Below are positions 8,124 to 15,260 of a stretch of DNA of 20,718 bases, one piece after another. This DNA is from JAJNBA01 sp035696925 (lineage in GTDB: Bacteria > Actinomycetota > UBA4738 > HRBIN12). Both the position numbers and the translations under genes were made by a program. The notes under the pieces were generated by a model. It had not been told where the DNA came from. It saw only the letters and a program-made list of their open reading frames with translations, and ran no database searches. Location: contig DASSDW010000065.1 in assembly GCA_035696925.1 (NCBI GenBank), positions 1-20,718 of the forward strand. The letters run 5' to 3'. Position 1 is the stretch's first letter, and the number at the start of each line of letters is the position of its first letter.

Positions 8124-10496
8124 TCAGGCTCGGAGCTCGGCCCCGAGCTCCGATCGGACTCGGTCCACGATCGCGGCCACCACCGGTTCGACCTCCTCGT
8201 CCGTGAGGGTCCGGTCCGGCGCTCGGAACTCCAGCGCGAACGCGAGGCTCTTCCTGCCTTCCGGGATCGCGCCTCCTTCGAACACGTCGAACAAGGTGGA
8301 GCGATCGAGGAGCGCTTCCCCCGCGTCGTCGAGAACCGCCTGGAGCGCGCCCGCCGAGACGCCGGTCGGCACCACGAACGCGAGGTCCCGCCGAACCGGA
8401 GGGAACCGAGGAACCTCGACGAGCTGGAAGGCGCGGGCGGCCGCCGCCCGCACGGGTTCGAGCTGGATCTCCGCGGCAGCGACACGGCCCTCGATCTCGA
8501 GCGACGCCGCGATCCGCGGGTGCAGCTCCCCGAGGGCCCCGACCGGTTCATCGCCGAGAAGGATGCGCGCGGACCTGCCGGGGTGGAACGGGTGCGCGAG
8601 AGGCTCGCCGAGCGACCAGTCCTCGACGCCCAGATCCCCGAGGAGCGACTCGAGGGTCCCACGGGCATCCAGCACGTCGAGCGTCCGATCGTCGGCGGCC
8701 CACCCTTCGCCTGCCGCCCCGCAGTGGACGAAGCCAGCGTGCCGGCGCTCCTCCGCCGGGTCGCCGGACCGGAAGACCACACCGACCTCGAAGATCGACG
8801 CAGTCCCCGATCCCCAGCGCTGGTTCCTGGCGACGGTACGGAGCAGACCCGGGAGGAGACTGGTCCGGAGCCACGCCTCCTCGGCACGGAGCGGGTTCGC
8901 CAGTGGGATCGCCTGGCCGTCGCCCATCAGCGCGAGGTCCTCCTCGGAGGCGAACGGAAGCGGCTTCGCCTCGCGGAGCCCGGCCCGGACGAGCGCGTCA
9001 CGGACGCGGCGGCCGAAGGCGTACGTCTCGGGGACACCACCAGGCTCCGGCGACCGCGGGATCGTGGCGCCCACGCCCTCGTAGCCCTGGATCCGGACGA
9101 CCTCTTCGATCAGGTCCACCTCTCGTTCGATGTCGACGCGGTAGCCGGGCACCTCAACCTCGACCAGCTCGGCGATTTCCCGGTGACTCATCCGGAGGGC
9201 ATCGAACACGGCTGCGGCATCCGATGAGGTGACGGGGTAGCCGAGGAGGGCCGTCGCCCTGGACGCCCGCATCGAGACCCAGCGCCGGTCGGGCGGGCCG
9301 CCCGCCTGCGCGACGCTCTGCAGCACGCGGGCTCCCGTCCACCGGGCGATCAGCGCGGCGCACCGGCGGGCGGCCAGCTCAACCCCCTCGGGATCGGTCC
9401 CCCGCTCGAACCGATGTGATGCCTCCGAGTGCAGGTCGAGTCGTCGCGCCGTCCGGATGATGCCCGTCCTCGTGAAGTGCGCCGCCTCGAGGAGGACATC
9501 CCTCGTCTCGCGCGAGACCTCCGAGGACCGCCCGCCCATCACGCCGGCGAGCGCGACCGGCTTCTCGAGGTCGCAGATCAGCAGGTCCTCGTCGATCAGC
9601 TCGCGCTCGACGCCGTCGAGCGTCACCAGTCGCTCACCGGCATCGGCCCGCCGGACCACGATCCCCGGCCCGGCGAGTCGATCCAGGTCGAACGCGTGCA
9701 GCGGCTGCCCGAGCTCAAGCATCGCGTAGTTCGTGGCATCGACGATCGGCGCCACCGGCCGCATCCCGGCCGCCGTGAGCCTGGCCTGGGCCCGGACCGG
9801 GGTCGCGCCGCGGCTCGCTCCGCGCAGGACTCGGGCGAGGTAGTACGGGCACCCGTCCGGCGCGCGCAGCTCGATCGGGGCCACGGCGTCGGCGCGTTCG
9901 GCGTCCTCATCCACGTCGGTCTCGGGCTCCGCGAGCGGGAGTCCGAGGATCGATGACGTCTCGCGCGCCACCCCGTAGATCGAGAGGAAGTCCGGACGGT
10001 TCGGCTCGACCTCGATGTCCAGGAGGGCGTCGTCGAGACCGAGGGCCGTCTTCAGGTCGGCTCCAGGTGACAGATCGGGAGGAAGGATCAAGATCCCGGT
10101 CTCGTGTTCCTGGGAGATCGCCAGCTCCCGGGGTGAGCAGAGCATCCCGTTCGACATCTCACCGCGGAGGGAGCGGCTGCCGAGCGGCTCCTCGAGGAGC
10201 GGAACGCGGGAGCCCGGCTTCGCCCAGGGCACGAGATCGCCCGGCGCCATGTTGCGGATGCCGACGACGACCTGGACCGGGCCGTCCCCGGCGTCGACTG
10301 AGGCCAAGCAGAGCTTCTCGGAGTTCGGATGATCGCGCACGTCGATCACCGTGGCCACGACGACGCCGTCGAGCCCATCCCATGGGCGTTCGATCCCCTC
10401 GACCTTGATCCCGCGCGCGTCGATCCGCGCCGCGAGCTCCTCCGCGTCCAGCTCGATCGGCACGAACTCCCGGAGCCACGAGAGCGAGACCTTCAT
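8124..10496 (-). CDS. pheT: Phenylalanyl-tRNA synthetase beta subunit
   Basis: Beta chain of the alpha2-beta2 PheRS, which charges tRNA-Phe and edits mischarged Tyr. It is 790 residues (family about 780-810). It begins MKVSLSWLREFV, the standard start. The order is: N-terminal part with an EMAP/OB-type tRNA-binding domain (about 40-150; HPNSEKLCLASVD, SNGMLCS); B3/B4 editing domain (about 205-390; DATNYAMLELGQPLHAFD, GVMGG, LEAAHF, ASHRFERGTDP); B5 domain (about 400-470; IEREVDLIEEVVRIQGY); core domain (FEVGVVF, PFHPGRSA, GELHP); C-terminal anticodon-binding domain (about 700-790; PRFPPVRRDLAF, SLAFALEF). The ATG overlaps the pheS stop as ATGA. The open frame continues upstream across pheS, but that part is a shadow. 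Confidence 0.97.
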   Translation of the reverse strand: MKVSLSWLREFVPIELDAEELAARIDARGIKVEGIERPWDGLDGVVVATVIDVRDHPNSEKLCLASVDAGDGPVQVVVGIRNMAPGDLVPWAKPGSRVPLLEEPLGSRSLRGEMSNGMLCSPRELAISQEHETGILILPPDLSPGADLKTALGLDDALLDIEVEPNRPDFLSIYGVARETSSILGLPLAEPETDVDEDAERADAVAPIELRAPDGCPYYLARVLRGASRGATPVRAQARLTAAGMRPVAPIVDATNYAMLELGQPLHAFDLDRLAGPGIVVRRADAGERLVTLDGVERELIDEDLLICDLEKPVALAGVMGGRSSEVSRETRDVLLEAAHFTRTGIIRTARRLDLHSEASHRFERGTDPEGVELAARRCAALIARWTGARVLQSVAQAGGPPDRRWVSMRASRATALLGYPVTSSDAAAVFDALRMSHREIAELVEVEVPGYRVDIEREVDLIEEVVRIQGYEGVGATIPRSPEPGGVPETYAFGRRVRDALVRAGLREAKPLPFASEEDLALMGDGQAIPLANPLRAEEAWLRTSLLPGLLRTVARNQRWGSGTASIFEVGVVFRSGDPAEERRHAGFVHCGAAGEGWAADDRTLDVLDARGTLESLLGDLGVEDWSLGEPLAHPFHPGRSARILLGDEPVGALGELHPRIAASLEIEGRVAAAEIQLEPVRAAAARAFQLVEVPRFPPVRRDLAFVVPTGVSAGALQAVLDDAGEALLDRSTLFDVFEGGAIPEGRKSLAFALEFRAPDRTLTDEEVEPVVAAIVDRVRSELGAELRA

Positions 10497-11548
10497 CGGC
10501 TCGCTCCGAATTGGGCGAGGAAGCGGATGTCGCCCTCGACGAGGAGCCGGATGTCCGGGATCCGGTACTTGAGGATCGCAACCCGGTCGATCCCGAGACC
10601 GAACGCGAACCCCGTGTACCGCTCGGGATCGTAGCCGCAGTTCTCCAGGACCCGCGGATGGACCATCCCGCACCCGAGCAGCTCGATCCATCCGTTCCCA
10701 CAGACGGGGCATCCCACTCCGTCGCAGCGCATACAGGTCACGGCGAGCTCCGCGCCCGGCTCCACGAACGGGAAGAACGCCGGACCGAGCTTCGTCTCGC
10801 GATCCTGACCGAACAGCGCTCTCGCGACGGCGTCGAGCGTTCCCTTCAGGTCCGCGAACGTGATCCCCTCGTCCACCACGAGCCCCTCGACCTGGTGGAA
10901 GACAGGCAGGTGGGTGGCGTCGGCTGTCTCCCGCCGGTACACGCGGCCGGGCGCGATGATGTAGACGGGCGGCGGCTGGGACTGCATCGTGCGGATCTGC
11001 ACGGAGGACGTCTCCGTGCGAAGAAGCAGCTCGGGGTGCCCGGGGATGTGCACGTAGATCGAGTCCTTCATCGTCCGCGCGGGATGGTCGGGCGGGATGT
11101 TCAGCGCCTCGAAGTTGTGCCACTCGTCCTCGATCTCCGGCCCCTCGGCGACCCGATATCCGAGACGGAGGAAGACGTCAACGATCTCGTCTTCCGCGAG
11201 CGAGAGCGGGTGGAGCGATCCCGGCCGGGGCCTCCTGCCCGGGAGCGAGAGATCCACTTTGTCGGCGGCGAGGAGTGCGTCCTCCGCTCCAGCCTCGAGC
11301 TCGGCGCGACGCGCGTCGGAGGCGCGCTGCAGGACGGCACGCGTCTCGTTGACCACCCGGCCGACCGACTTCCGATCGTCCGGCTCGAGCGCCCCCACGG
11401 CTCGCTGCACCTCCGAGAATGGGGCCTTCCGCCCGAGGACCGCGACCTGAGCCGCGTCGAGCTCGGCCATCGTGGCCGCCTCAGAGAACGCCCGGAGGCC
11501 GCGCTCCCTCTCGCGCTCGAGGGACCGGAGCATCTCGTCGGCGTTCAA
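10493..11548 (-). CDS. pheS: Phenylalanyl-tRNA synthetase alpha subunit
   Basis: Catalytic alpha chain of PheRS, 351 residues. An N-terminal coiled-coil arm (about 1-95) is followed by the class II core: ARTMKDSIYV (157-166), motif 2 GRVYRRETADATHLPVFHQV (201-220) and motif 3 GFAFGLGIDRVAILKYRI (313-330). A four-cysteine cluster (Cys272, 275, 280, 283; CxxC and CxxC), seen in many bacterial PheS proteins, may bind zinc. The chosen start is TTG at 11548, with AGAAGGA (11555-11561) at good spacing; an ATG five codons later is the alternative. The TTG overlaps the TGA of an 18-codon upstream ORF. There is no run of Phe codons upstream, so no classical Phe attenuator is evident. Confidence 0.95.
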   Translation of the reverse strand: MNADEMLRSLERERERGLRAFSEAATMAELDAAQVAVLGRKAPFSEVQRAVGALEPDDRKSVGRVVNETRAVLQRASDARRAELEAGAEDALLAADKVDLSLPGRRPRPGSLHPLSLAEDEIVDVFLRLGYRVAEGPEIEDEWHNFEALNIPPDHPARTMKDSIYVHIPGHPELLLRTETSSVQIRTMQSQPPPVYIIAPGRVYRRETADATHLPVFHQVEGLVVDEGITFADLKGTLDAVARALFGQDRETKLGPAFFPFVEPGAELAVTCMRCDGVGCPVCGNGWIELLGCGMVHPRVLENCGYDPERYTGFAFGLGIDRVAILKYRIPDIRLLVEGDIRFLAQFGASR

Positions 11549-11601
11549 CGCGCGTCCTTCTGCCGAGCGCGTCCGTGGGCGGAACGTCGAAGCGCGTCCA
11601 T
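11545..11601 (-). CDS. Putative 18-codon leader ORF overlapping pheS start
   Basis: ATG at 11601 opens an 18-codon frame (MDALRRSAHGRARQKDAR) whose TGA overlaps the pheS TTG start as TTGA. A TAGACT -10 box ends ten bases before the ATG, so the mRNA would begin only a few bases upstream of it. Five of 18 residues are Arg; there is no Phe, so it is not an attenuation peptide of the usual kind. It may couple translation into pheS. Whether it is translated is unproven. Confidence 0.35.
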   Translation of the reverse strand: MDALRRSAHGRARQKDAR

Positions 11602-11611
11602 GAGGTCGCCG

Positions 11612-11617
11612 AGTCTA
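11612..11617 (-). promoter_or_regulatory. -10 box TAGACT upstream of pheST
   Basis: TAGACT at 11612-11617 (minus strand). Its TAG is also the stop codon of the upstream methyltransferase-kinase gene, so the promoter sits exactly on the end of that gene. Transcription would start near 11605, a few bases before the short leader ORF. Confidence 0.5.
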
Positions 11618-13054
11618 CGGTGCGAGAGGTTCGGGGCCGGCGGCGGGGAGCTCCACGCGGAGCGTCAGCCGTCCATCGGCGAGGTCGCTCGCGACACTCC
11701 CTCCTTGGGCCTCGGCCACGCGTCGCGCCACGTACAAGCCGATCTTCGAGCCACCGCCCGCCCCCGGACGCCGGGCTTCGAACAGCGAGGCGACATCCAC
11801 GTCGCCGTGGGCCTCCCGTGAAGCGGACACGACCAGGTGTCCGCTCCGCAGCTCGCCCTCGATCCGGATCGGCCCGTCGCTCGCCCACCACACCAGCGCC
11901 TCCGTGAACGCGAGGAGCGTCGTCTTCAGCCGGCCGCCGTCGAGCATCGCCTTGGCCCCGGCCCCTCCGGCCCACTCGATCGGGGGGTGCTCCGGGTCAC
12001 GAGCCTGCTGCTCGGCGATCTGACGCACCACGTCGGACACGTCCACGAGCTCGGCGAACGACTGGAAGGTCCCGCTCATCACCCTGGCGGCGTCGAGGAG
12101 CTGCCGGACGATCGTGTCCATGCGGTCCGCGTCGTGGACGATACCGGTGAGCATCAGGTCGCGCTGCTCGTCCGTCATGTCCGTCCACCGCCTGCCGAGC
12201 GCGTAGCCGAACCCCTTCATGGCCGTCAGCGGCGACCGGATGTCATGCGCGGCGGCCGCGACCAGCGCCTCGAGGGTTCCGGTGGTCGCACGGCTTCGCC
12301 GGACCCATTCGAACAGGCAGACCGTGGCGGCGGCCGCGAGGTTGAGGCTCTCCGCGCGACCCGCCTGGGGCACGCGCACGCGTCGCTCGGCCGTCCCGAG
12401 GATCTCGACGGGGAGGCCGTGCGCCTCGTTGCCGAAGACGAACGCGGGCGAGGGCGGGAGCTGCGCTTCGAACAGGTCCTCGTCGCCGTGCATGTCCATC
12501 GCGACGATGGTGAACCCTCGGTCCCGGAGGGTCGCGATCGCGACCTCCGTCGAGACGTCCCGCACCACCGGGACGTGGAAGATCGAGCCGGCCGACGCGC
12601 GGACGCTCTTGGCGTTGTACGCGTCCACCGAGCTTCCGGCGAACACGACGCCAACCGCGCCGGCAGCATCGGCCGAGCGGAGGATCGTGCCCGCGTTGCC
12701 CGGATCCCGGACCTCGTGCAAGAGGGCGACCGCGCCCGGTGGGCCCAGCGCCTCGAGGGGCACATCGACGAACGAGGAGATCCCCACGACACCCTGTGGG
12801 GTGACGGTGGACGTCAGCCGTTCCATGACCCGCTCCGTGACCTGGTCGACGGTCACGCCTGCCTCTTTCGCGCGGATCGCGAGCGGATCGAGGTCGTCCT
12901 CCACGAACAGCGATTCGAGGCGTCCGTCTTCGGCCAGCGCCTCGGCCACCGCCTGCGCGCCCTCGACGAGGAAGCGACGATCCACCTCGCGGAGGGCTCG
13001 CTTCTTCAAGCGGACGGCGGCGACGACCTTCGGGTTCCTGCCGGACGTCAACAC
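11615..13054 (-). CDS. TrmH/SpoU RNA 2'-O-methyltransferase fused to a histidine kinase-like module
   Basis: One uninterrupted 479-residue frame with two parts. Residues 1-255 form a SpoU/TrmH-type SAM-dependent RNA ribose methyltransferase: N-terminal substrate-binding region (FLVEGAQAVAEAL), motif 1 RDPGNAGTILRSADA (116-130, with Asn120 and Arg126), motif 2 FVFGNEAHGLP (206-215) and motif 3 VPQAGRAESLNLAAA (228-242), the knotted SAM site. Residues 256-470 resemble HisKA plus HATPase: H-box AAHDIRSPLTAMKGF with His270, a dimerisation helix to about 330, then an ATPase-like segment. The ATPase part looks degenerate: the N-box Asn appears replaced by Glu385 (LLAFTEALVWW) and no DxGxG is present, although GSKIGLYVARRVAE (435-448) resembles the G2 region. 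No membrane segment is seen. From memory, Streptomyces encodes these as two adjacent genes before pheS. Start is GTG 13054 or TTG 13051; the RNA target is unknown. Confidence 0.85.
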   Translation of the reverse strand: MLTSGRNPKVVAAVRLKKRALREVDRRFLVEGAQAVAEALAEDGRLESLFVEDDLDPLAIRAKEAGVTVDQVTERVMERLTSTVTPQGVVGISSFVDVPLEALGPPGAVALLHEVRDPGNAGTILRSADAAGAVGVVFAGSSVDAYNAKSVRASAGSIFHVPVVRDVSTEVAIATLRDRGFTIVAMDMHGDEDLFEAQLPPSPAFVFGNEAHGLPVEILGTAERRVRVPQAGRAESLNLAAAATVCLFEWVRRSRATTGTLEALVAAAAHDIRSPLTAMKGFGYALGRRWTDMTDEQRDLMLTGIVHDADRMDTIVRQLLDAARVMSGTFQSFAELVDVSDVVRQIAEQQARDPEHPPIEWAGGAGAKAMLDGGRLKTTLLAFTEALVWWASDGPIRIEGELRSGHLVVSASREAHGDVDVASLFEARRPGAGGGSKIGLYVARRVAEAQGGSVASDLADGRLTLRVELPAAGPEPLAP

Positions 13055-13077
13055 GGCGGCTCGCGCACCCCTCGCAC
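13048..13077 (-). CDS. Putative 9-codon leaderless ORF overlapping the methyltransferase-kinase start
   Basis: A TACACT -10 box ends six bases before GTG 13077, so the transcript should begin at or next to this codon. The frame reads nine codons (MRGVREPPC) and ends at TGA 13048-13050, overlapping the GTG/TTG start region of the next gene. The main gene has no well-placed Shine-Dalgarno, so termination-reinitiation is a reasonable inference. Alternatively, the mini-frame is coincidental. Confidence 0.3.
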   Translation of the reverse strand: MRGVREPPC

Positions 13078-13083
13078 GGGCGG

Positions 13084-13089
13084 AGTGTA
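13084..13089 (-). promoter_or_regulatory. -10 box TACACT upstream of the methyltransferase-kinase gene
   Basis: TACACT (minus strand) lies in the 54-base gap after rplT and gives the fusion gene its own promoter within the infC-rplT cluster. It is the same hexamer as at the PBP gene. No convincing -35 was found. Confidence 0.5.
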
Positions 13090-13108
13090 CGCGGGCCCCA
13101 ACGACCCG

Positions 13109-13474
13109 CTAGGAGTCGGAGGGACCCGACGCCTTCGCGGTCTCGACGAGCTGCGCGAAGGCCCCCGGGTCACGGACCGCCAGGTCGGCGAGGATCTTGC
13201 GGTCGACCTCGACGCCGGCGGCGTGCAGCCCGCTCACGAAGCGGGAGTACGACAGCCCGTGGGGGCGGACCGCCGCGTTGATGCGCGTGATCCAGAGGCG
13301 ACGGAACTGTGCCTTGCGGTCACGGCGGTCGCGGTACGCGTACATGCCGGAGTGCATGACCTGTTCCTTGGCCACCCGGCGCCGCTTGCGCCGGCTCCCC
13401 GTGTAGCCCTTCGCGGCCTCGAGGATCTCGCGGCGCTTCTTCTTCGCGTGCACCGAACGTTTGATACGCGCCAT
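13109..13474 (-). CDS. rplT: 50S ribosomal protein L20
   Basis: Large-subunit protein that binds 23S rRNA early in assembly, 121 residues (family about 117-125). It starts MARIKRSVHAKKKRREIL and has the typical KGYTGSRRKRRRVAKEQV, RDRRDRKAQFRRLWITRINAA and GLSYSRFVSGL segments. The ATG is three bases after the rpmI stop (TGATCGATG), with a GGGGGA Shine-Dalgarno inside the end of rpmI. It is third in infC-rpmI-rplT. In other bacteria L20 represses this operon by binding the leader; no such site was identified here. Confidence 0.98.
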   Translation of the reverse strand: MARIKRSVHAKKKRREILEAAKGYTGSRRKRRRVAKEQVMHSGMYAYRDRRDRKAQFRRLWITRINAAVRPHGLSYSRFVSGLHAAGVEVDRKILADLAVRDPGAFAQLVETAKASGPSDS

Positions 13475-13477
13475 CGA

Positions 13478-13675
13478 TCATTCCCCCAGCAGCCGCTTGA
13501 CGGTCTTGGCGTCGGCTTCCGAGCCGACCTCGGCCATGCCCTCGACGCGGCGGCGTCGCGACGACGACTTCTTCGTGAGCATGTGGTTGCCCGTGGCCTT
13601 GCGATGCAGCACCTTGCCGTTCCGTGTGATCCGGAACCGTTTCGCGGTGGCTCGGTGGGTCTTGTTCTTCGGCAT
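13478..13675 (-). CDS. rpmI: 50S ribosomal protein L35
   Basis: Small basic large-subunit protein, 65 residues, the normal length. The sequence MPKNKTHRATAKRFRITRNG, then LHRKATGNHMLTKKSSSRRR, is characteristic of the family. The ATG follows the infC TAG by three bases (TAGCCGATG), with GAGGGA just upstream, so it is tightly coupled to infC. Confidence 0.97.
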   Translation of the reverse strand: MPKNKTHRATAKRFRITRNGKVLHRKATGNHMLTKKSSSRRRRVEGMAEVGSEADAKTVKRLLGE

Positions 13676-13678
13676 CGG

Positions 13679-14266
<588 letters not shown>

Positions 14267-14284
14267 GCGTGGCTCGGTCGAGAC

Positions 14285-14354
14285 CCCGCATCACTCCCTT
14301 CGAAAACGAAGCACCGGGCCAGCCGGTGCTTGTGGCGGATCAGACGGAACACGT
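14285..14354 (-). promoter_or_regulatory. infC leader with two abutting hairpins and Shine-Dalgarno
   Basis: About 70 bases of 5' UTR. Hairpin 1 pairs 14311-14317 with 14323-14329 (7 bp GC-rich stem, 5-base loop). Hairpin 2 pairs CUUCG (14307-14311) with CGAAG (14298-14302) around a UUUU loop. Its 3' arm runs into the AAGGGAG Shine-Dalgarno (14294-14300), so folding would partly hide the ribosome site. The RNA could be a translational control element for infC-rpmI-rplT; this is inferred from structure only. Confidence 0.5.
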
Positions 14355-14360
14355 GCGCAG

Positions 14361-14366
14361 AGTATA
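14361..14366 (-). promoter_or_regulatory. -10 box TATACT of the infC-rpmI-rplT operon
   Basis: TATACT on the minus strand, close to the TATAAT consensus, in the gap between the cupin stop (14410) and infC. No convincing -35 at 16-18 bases. Transcription should start near 14354. The same hexamer precedes the FMN riboswitch. Confidence 0.6.
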
Positions 14367-14409
14367 GGGCCAAAATCATGGGGATCACCTCTGACCCTGT
14401 CGATGCAGC

Positions 14410-14760
14410 TCACCAGTCCGGCTCGAGTGAGCGTCCGTACGCATCTTGGAGACGCTGCGTGTCGTCCTCGGTCGTATAGCCGTACGCGACCTCGAGGATC
14501 CGTCCCGGACCGGAGCCGTTGCAGCGGATGCGATGCGCTTGCTCGGCGGGGATCACGAACTCCTCCCCCGGACCGGCGTCGACGGTCCGATCACCGATCT
14601 CGATCGAGAGTCCCGGGTCGAGAACCACCCACGTCTCATCGCGCATCCGGTGGTAGTGGACGCTCGTCTCTTGACCGGGCTCCACCGTGATGACCCGGAC
14701 CGACGACGGCTGGTTGAGCGCGTACGTGACCACTCTCCCCCATGGCTTCTCCACGATCAT
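14410..14760 (-). CDS. Cupin-domain protein, mannose-6-phosphate isomerase type II-like
   Basis: Single-domain cupin of 116 residues. It begins MIVEKPWGRVVTYALNQPS, then shows cupin motif 1 (VEPGQETSVHYHRMRDETWVV, with His35, His37 and a following Glu as likely metal ligands) and motif 2 (PGEEFVIPAEQAHRI). This pattern resembles the C-terminal cupin of ManC-type phosphomannose isomerases, but no nucleotidyltransferase domain is attached, so the substrate is unknown. The ATG overlaps the ribH stop as ATGA and has GGGAG six bases upstream, which makes it the fifth, translationally coupled gene of the riboflavin operon. A role tied to that pathway is possible but unproven. The open frame continues upstream over ribH; that part is a shadow. 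Confidence 0.85.
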   Translation of the reverse strand: MIVEKPWGRVVTYALNQPSSVRVITVEPGQETSVHYHRMRDETWVVLDPGLSIEIGDRTVDAGPGEEFVIPAEQAHRIRCNGSGPGRILEVAYGYTTEDDTQRLQDAYGRSLEPDW

Positions 14761-15260
14761 CTCGTGCTCCCTTCCCTCTGTTCCCGTTCGTTCGCGCCGG
14801 GCAGCCGGTCGAGCAGGTCGGCCATCTCCAGCGCGGCCTCCGCAGCGTCCCAGCCCTTGTTGCCATGGAGGCCGCCCGCCCGGGCCTCGGCGTCGGCCAG
14901 GGACTCCGTCGCCAGGACCTCGAAGACGACGGGGATCCCGGTCGTCTTGCTGACGTCGGCGATCCCACGCGCCGCCTCGCCGGCAACGAGATCGAAGTGA
15001 GCCGTTTCGCCCCGGACCACCGCGCCGAGACAGATCAGGGCGTCGTAGGCGCCGCTGGAGGCCAGCCGTCGGGCCACGAGCGGGATCTCGAACGCACCGG
15101 GAACCCAGGCGACGTCGACCGCATCGTCGGGGACGCCGCGGGCACGGAGCCCGCCGAGCGCACCTTCCAGGAGCTTCGCGGTGACGTGCTCGTGGAACCG
15201 GGCGACGACGACGCCGACGCGGCGCCCGGCGCCCTCCGGGGCGCCTCTCGACACCGTCAT
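14757..15260 (-). CDS. ribH: 6,7-dimethyl-8-ribityllumazine synthase
   Basis: Condenses 5-amino-6-ribitylaminouracil with 3,4-dihydroxy-2-butanone 4-phosphate, the penultimate riboflavin step. It is 167 residues. Family features are VVVARFHEHVTAKLLEGAL, the VPGAFEIPLVAR substrate loop, LGAVVRGETAHFD with catalytic His88, TTGIPVVFEVLATE, and AEARAGGLHGNKGWDAAEAAL near the C-terminus. The ATG overlaps the ribBA stop as ATGA and its own stop overlaps the cupin start as ATGA. Such enzymes usually form pentamers or 60-meric capsids. Confidence 0.97.
   Translation of the reverse strand: MTVSRGAPEGAGRRVGVVVARFHEHVTAKLLEGALGGLRARGVPDDAVDVAWVPGAFEIPLVARRLASSGAYDALICLGAVVRGETAHFDLVAGEAARGIADVSKTTGIPVVFEVLATESLADAEARAGGLHGNKGWDAAEAALEMADLLDRLPGANEREQREGSTR

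Noticed and set aside
10497..11123. N-terminal extension of the pheT frame
   Set aside because: It overlaps pheS in another frame; the family start MKVSLSWLREFV and the ATGA overlap fix the true start at 10496.
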